Shown one piece after another: positions 6,803 through 10,001 of a stretch of 10,001 nt of DNA. Position 1 is the first letter of the stretch. Every line of letters starts with the position of its first letter. A program made the translations under genes and the position numbers. Under the pieces are notes generated by a model. The model searched no databases and was not told where the DNA came from. It worked only from the letters and a program-made list of their open reading frames with translations. This DNA comes from Prolixibacteraceae bacterium (GTDB taxonomy: Bacteria > Bacteroidota > Bacteroidia > Bacteroidales > Prolixibacteraceae), in the NCBI GenBank assembly GCA_003450125.1, contig DMFR01000438.1, positions 1 through 10,001 of the forward strand. Reading direction: 5' to 3'.

Positions 6803-6838
6803 ATTGGCGGAAGTGGCGGAATTGGCGGAGATGGCGGA
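6803..6838. repeat. Four 9-nt TGGCGGA units, inner right arm
   Basis: Four tandem 9-nt units ATTGGCGGA, AGTGGCGGA, ATTGGCGGA, GATGGCGGA: a constant TGGCGGA with a variable dinucleotide. The array is much richer in G and C than its surroundings. Its first part forms the inner inverted pair with 6629-6653. Confidence 0.85.
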
Positions 6839-6866
6839 TAACATGGTGTCATTTCATCATTACACG

Positions 6867-6911
6867 ACAATTGTCGTTTATGTCTTTTGTGTCGATATTG
6901 TCTTTTGTGTC
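6867..6911. repeat. 9-nt unit array, right end of element (inverted)
   Basis: Read on the minus strand from 6911 the units are GACACAAAA, GACAATATC, GACACAAAA, GACATAAAC, GACAATTGT, the same family and register as the left end. A perfect 12-nt palindrome CGACAATTGTCG (6865-6876) overlaps the last unit. Confidence 0.8.
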
Positions 6912-6932
6912 GTAATCCTATTTGCCAAGGCC

Positions 6933-7301
6933 TTAAAGTTTAAATTTTTCTTTTAACAAGTTAAAGTCAATAGGTTTGGTTAAGAAATCATCGGCTCCCA
7001 GACGTTTGGCTGCATTGAAATTCTCTGCATCGCCATAAGCGGTTATCATCATAACGGAAGGCGGTGGTGTCGAATATTTTTGCTTGATATGGCCCAGTAA
7101 TTCCAGGCCGCTCATAACCGGCATATTGATGTCCGATAGTATGATAACCACTTCATGATCATTTTGTTCAAGGTACCTGAGGGCTTCCTCACCGGAAAAA
7201 GCAAATGCCAACTCAACGAGTTTGATCCTGATTTCTTTTCTGAAACGCTGTTCAAACAATGTTTGAATATCTTTTTCATCATCAACTATTAATACTTTCA
7301 T
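6933..7301 (-). CDS. Single-domain (CheY-like) response regulator
   Basis: A 122-residue receiver domain with no output domain. The phosphorylation site is complete: acidic pocket D7-D8, phospho-acceptor D57 (SDINMP), switch T87 (MITAYG) and K109 (FLTKPID). The start at 7301 gives the canonical opening MKVLIVDDEKDIQTL; an upstream in-frame ATG at 7355 would reach into the kinase gene and add 18 residues foreign to the family. The gene follows the histidine kinase stop by 16 nt on the same strand, so it is very likely the kinase's partner and co-transcribed. With no DNA-binding or enzymatic part it must act through protein contacts or as an intermediate in a phosphorelay. No intrinsic terminator is seen after the stop; the MITE-like element begins 11 nt beyond it. 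Confidence 0.95.
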   Translation of the reverse strand: MKVLIVDDEKDIQTLFEQRFRKEIRIKLVELAFAFSGEEALRYLEQNDHEVVIILSDINMPVMSGLELLGHIKQKYSTPPPSVMMITAYGDAENFNAAKRLGADDFLTKPIDFNLLKEKFKL

Positions 7302-7317
7302 GGGGTGAATATTAGAT

Positions 7318-9243
7318 TTATACTGGTAACGAAATTGTAAACTCAGCGCCTTCACCTTCCTGCGAATCCACCTTCAGATCTCCTCCATGGGCTTTAATAA
7401 TATCATAACTCAAAGATAAACCCAAACCTGTTCCCTGCCCGGTGGGTTTGGTGGTAAAAAAAGGTTGAAAGATTTTATCCAGTACTTTTGGTGAAATGCC
7501 GTTGCCGTTGTCTTTGACTGAAATCAATACCCTATCATCCACTCTTTTTGTACTGACCAAAACAGTGGGTTCATATCCCTCTAACTGCAGCTTCTTTTTT
7601 TCCTCCACTGCATAAAAAGCATTGGTGATCAAATTAAGAACTACCCGGCCAATATCCTGTGCAACAGCGTTGATTGTTCCCATTCTTTCATCAAAATCAG
7701 TCTTCAGCATTGCATTGAATGATTTGTCTTTTGCCCGTAATCCATGATAGGCCAGACGGAAATATTCATCAGCCAGTTTATTGATATCCGTTGGTTCTAT
7801 ACTGCCACTACTGCTGCGGCTATGTTGCAACATCCCTTTGACAATTCCATCAGCTCTTTTGCCATGATGAAGTATTTTTTCAAGGTTTTGTTTCACATCC
7901 TCTGCAATGGCAATAGCTTCTTCTTTATTGTTGTTTTCCAATTCGATTTTCATTTCACTGAGCAACTCACTACTTACTTCCGAAAAATTATTGACGAAGT
8001 TCAAGGGGTTTTGTATTTCATGGGCAATACCGGCGGTAAGTTCACCAAGGGAAGCCATTTTTTCGGATTGAATGAGTTGAGATTGGGTGGATTTTAATTG
8101 ATCGTATGCCTTCTCGATATTTCGTTTGGCCTTTTGTTTGAGCCTGCTATTCCAAAATAGAAAAATCGCAATGACAAATAATGTGAAGGTGATGCCCAAA
8201 AAGGCATTCATCCGTAAGCGATTTTGGAATTGAGTATTGGCAGCTTCAATTTCCTGTTGCCGTTCCTGTTGATCAAAACCGAGAAAAGTTTCCTGGGCCG
8301 TTTTGTTCGCCAGATCATATAAGCTGTCTTTATAAGCGATGGCTATTTGGCTGTATTGTAATGCTTTTTGAATATCCGTCTTTTCATAAATGCCTGATAA
8401 AAAGAGATTGGCATTTATAATATTTGCAATGAATTTACTTTTCTGTGCGATTAAAAGCGATTTTTGGCCATAGTAAATACATGAATCAAGGTTACCTGTT
8501 TTTTGATAAAGTTGGGCTATTGCCAAGTTAGAGTTAAAAAGTTCATTGGGTTCGTCTGATAAGGACAGAGATTGTCGGAACAAGTATAAAGCAAGATCTG
8601 TATGATCCATCTTTTCCTGAATTTTTCCCAGTTGTAATGCAGAGTAGTACTTTACCCATGTTTCTTTTAACTGATAATCATACGATAATTGACAATAATA
8701 AAGGGCTGAGTCTGGCTGATTCAACTTTAAAAAAGCATCTCCAATGCCGGTTTGTACTAAAGCAGAAAAGGTTATATTGTGTATTGAATCCAATAGATTT
8801 TTTGATTCCATGCATAAGTTCAAGGCTTTTTCATAATTCTTCATTTGGTTATGTATTATTGCCTGTAAATATAATAATTGTGCTTTTTCAAAGATCAAAT
8901 GATTCTTTTCAGCAATTTTTATAGCTTCGAGTATTATTTGTAAGGCTTTTGCCTGGTTGCCCAGGGCACTTTGGGTCAATACAATATAAGCCATTGCTTC
9001 TAGTTCCCCTTTTGGGAATTTGATTTGCCGGGCCAATGTCAACGCTTTGGCTCCATAGAACATGGTAGAATCAGGTCTTTTGAATTTGTAGTAGCTACAA
9101 TACCCATTCAGCGCCATTACACGACTTGTATCGCTACCGGCAACTGATAATGCATGTTTAATGCTGTCAAGCCATGCATCCTGCGCTACGCCAAGACAAG
9201 GCATGACCAACAGGATAACTATTATAGCAATATATTTTTTCAT
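7318..9243 (-). CDS. TPR-sensor membrane histidine kinase
   Basis: A 641-residue sensor kinase. Residues 1-20 are a signal peptide (MKKYIAIIVILLVMPCLGVA, likely cut after A20). Residues about 30-310 are helical repeats of TPR type (for example ALGNQAKALQIILEAIKIAEKN, NYEKALNLCMESKNL, GNLDSCIYYGQKSLLIAQ), presumably periplasmic. A transmembrane helix lies at about 346-364, followed by a coiled-coil linker (369-395). The HisKA-type helix has the phospho-accepting H408 in GELTAGIAHEIQNPLNF. The ATP-binding domain has the N box (N537, N541), G1 (D578-N-G-N-G), F box (FQPFFTTKP, 592-600) and G2 (GQGTGLGLS, 602-610). All catalytic residues are present. The start overlaps the stop of the upstream kinase by 4 nt (ATGA), implying translational coupling, and the response regulator follows. 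The signal sensed is unknown. Confidence 0.95.
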   Translation of the reverse strand: MKKYIAIIVILLVMPCLGVAQDAWLDSIKHALSVAGSDTSRVMALNGYCSYYKFKRPDSTMFYGAKALTLARQIKFPKGELEAMAYIVLTQSALGNQAKALQIILEAIKIAEKNHLIFEKAQLLYLQAIIHNQMKNYEKALNLCMESKNLLDSIHNITFSALVQTGIGDAFLKLNQPDSALYYCQLSYDYQLKETWVKYYSALQLGKIQEKMDHTDLALYLFRQSLSLSDEPNELFNSNLAIAQLYQKTGNLDSCIYYGQKSLLIAQKSKFIANIINANLFLSGIYEKTDIQKALQYSQIAIAYKDSLYDLANKTAQETFLGFDQQERQQEIEAANTQFQNRLRMNAFLGITFTLFVIAIFLFWNSRLKQKAKRNIEKAYDQLKSTQSQLIQSEKMASLGELTAGIAHEIQNPLNFVNNFSEVSSELLSEMKIELENNNKEEAIAIAEDVKQNLEKILHHGKRADGIVKGMLQHSRSSSGSIEPTDINKLADEYFRLAYHGLRAKDKSFNAMLKTDFDERMGTINAVAQDIGRVVLNLITNAFYAVEEKKKLQLEGYEPTVLVSTKRVDDRVLISVKDNGNGISPKVLDKIFQPFFTTKPTGQGTGLGLSLSYDIIKAHGGDLKVDSQEGEGAEFTISLPV

Positions 9244-10001
9244 TGGCTCATTGGTATAAGTACAATAAACTCTGAACCTTTATCTTCCTCGGTTTCCACC
9301 TTTAACTCCCCGCCATGTGCTTTTACAATATCATAGCTCATCGACAATCCCAGTCCTGTTCCCTCTCCTGTTGGTTTGGTAGTGAAAAATGGTTGAAATA
9401 TTTTATCCATTATTTTTTGAGGAATGCCGTTGCCATTGTCTTTGACTGAAATCAATACCCTGCCGTCCACTCTTTTTGTACTGACCCAAACAGTGGGTTC
9501 GTATCCATTCAACTGCTGTTTCTTTTTTTCCGTTACCGCATAAAAAGCATTGGTTATTAAATTAAGAATCACCCTGCCAATATCTTGGGGAATGACATTG
9601 ATATTTCCTATGGATTGATCAAAATCAGTTTTCATCGTTGCATTAAAGGATTTGTCTTTGGCCCGCAATCCATGATAGGCCAGACGGAAATACTCATCAG
9701 CCAGTTTATTGATATCCGTAGGTTCTTTTATTCCACTGCTGTTGCGGCTATGCTGCAACATTCCTTTTACAATGGATTCAGCTCGTTTGCCATGATGGTT
9801 TATCTTCTCTTCGTTGTCTATTACATCTTTCGCGATAGCTTTTATTTCGCTTAGGTTTCCCTTATCAATCTCATCATTCATTTCCAGCAGCAATTCCTTA
9901 TTCACTTCCGAAAAGTTATTGACAAAATTCAACGGGTTTTGAATTTCATGAGCAATACCGGCGGTGAGTTCGCCGAGTGAAGCCATTTTTTCGGATTGGA
10001 T
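9240..10001 (-). CDS. Histidine kinase, C-terminal part (5' end outside window)
   Basis: The frame is open to the right edge, where it reads IQSEKMASLGELTAGIAHEIQNP, so the ATG at 9986 is internal and the sensor part is not visible. The 253 visible residues contain the phospho-accepting His (GIAHEIQNPLNF), N box (VILNLITNAFYAV), G1 (DNGNGIP), F box (FQPFFTTKP) and G2 (GEGTGLGLS), so a complete catalytic core. Aligned with the downstream kinase, about three quarters of residues agree by eye, with long identical runs such as EPTDINKLADEYFRLAYHG. The differences cluster in the helix after the His region (NDEIDKGNLSEIKAIAKDV) and at the C terminus. The stop TGA overlaps the next gene's ATG. It may share the single response regulator or have its own outside the window. 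Confidence 0.93.
   Translation of the reverse strand: MQSEKMASLGELTAGIAHEIQNPLNFVNNFSEVNKELLLEMNDEIDKGNLSEIKAIAKDVIDNEEKINHHGKRAESIVKGMLQHSRNSSGIKEPTDINKLADEYFRLAYHGLRAKDKSFNATMKTDFDQSIGNINVIPQDIGRVILNLITNAFYAVTEKKKQQLNGYEPTVWVSTKRVDGRVLISVKDNGNGIPQKIMDKIFQPFFTTKPTGEGTGLGLSMSYDIVKAHGGELKVETEEDKGSEFIVLIPMSQ

Larger units (their letters stand above)
6465..6921. mobile_element. MITE-like element with 9-nt-unit inverted ends and 8-bp flanking duplication
   Basis: The 488 nt between the convergent DUF2892 and response-regulator genes contain this structure and no credible gene. The direct repeat AATCCTAT occurs at 6465-6472 and 6914-6921, immediately outside two inverted arms, 6474-6539 and 6848-6911. 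The arms align over about 65 nt with one single-base gap and scattered mismatches. They start GACACAAAC / GACACAAAA and end TGATCAAATGAC / TGATGAAATGAC when both are read inward. Similarity stops abruptly after AAATGAC. The layout (direct repeat, inverted end, unique core, inverted end, direct repeat) is that of a non-autonomous transposon with an 8-bp target duplication. No transposase is visible, so mobilisation would need an enzyme supplied elsewhere. Alternatively it is a structured regulatory or terminator region between convergent genes, but that would not explain the direct repeats. Confidence 0.65.

Noticed and set aside
6474..6911. CRISPR array
   Set aside because: The repeats are contiguous 9-nt units with no spacers, and there are no cas genes.
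7302..7355. N-terminal extension of the response regulator from ATG at 7355
   Set aside because: It would run into the kinase reading frame and add 18 residues before the canonical MKVLIVDDE opening.
7744..8097. Plus-strand ORFs opposite the kinases (also 8637-8924 and 9585-9854)
   Set aside because: They are antisense shadows of strongly supported kinase coding sequence; two of them resemble each other only because the kinases are paralogs.

Overview
The window looks like a chromosomal segment of a member of the Bacteroidota; I cannot place it more finely. The reasons are the histidine kinases of the type GELTAGIAHEIQNPLNFVNNFSEV, the near absence of Shine-Dalgarno sequences, a pgk promoter matching the TTTG / TAnnTTTG pattern of this phylum, an AT-rich base composition, and families frequent there (DUF1361, DUF4153, small DUF2892 protein). 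There are no phage, plasmid, CRISPR, tRNA or rRNA genes. Eleven protein-coding genes are supported, two of them cut by the window edges.

Region 1 (1-1313, plus strand) is a tight gene run: the C-terminal end of an S41 peptidase, a DgkA-type lipid kinase 2 nt downstream, and a DUF1361 membrane protein overlapping the kinase by 7 nt. It ends in a strong palindrome (1317-1382). Region 2 (1489-3020) holds a multi-pass DUF4153-like membrane protein and an 81-residue two-helix membrane protein of unknown role. Region 3 (3135-4142) is one TIM-barrel protein with the two glutamates expected of a clan GH-A glycosidase. Region 4 (4242-5549) is a self-contained phosphoglycerate kinase unit with a recognisable promoter and an intrinsic terminator. 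An imperfect inverted repeat with an 8-nt internal period follows (5569-5680).

Region 5 (5750-6444) holds a C_GCAxxG_C_C-family cysteine protein and a small DUF2892 membrane protein. Region 6 (6465-6921) contains no credible gene. It is a roughly 440-nt element with 65-nt imperfect inverted ends made of 9-nt units, a second nested inverted pair made of a different 9-nt unit, and a direct repeat AATCCTAT on both outer sides, which looks like a target-site duplication. This MITE-like element is the most interesting object here.

Region 7 (6933-10001, minus strand) is a two-component gene cluster, read from right to left: a histidine kinase cut by the window edge, a second full-length kinase with an extracytoplasmic TPR sensor overlapping it by 4 nt, and a single-domain response regulator 16 nt further on. 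The two kinases have very similar catalytic halves, which points to tandem duplication.

No new multi-gene defence or biosynthetic system is evident. What is unusual lies in the structured intergenic DNA and in the duplicated kinases.
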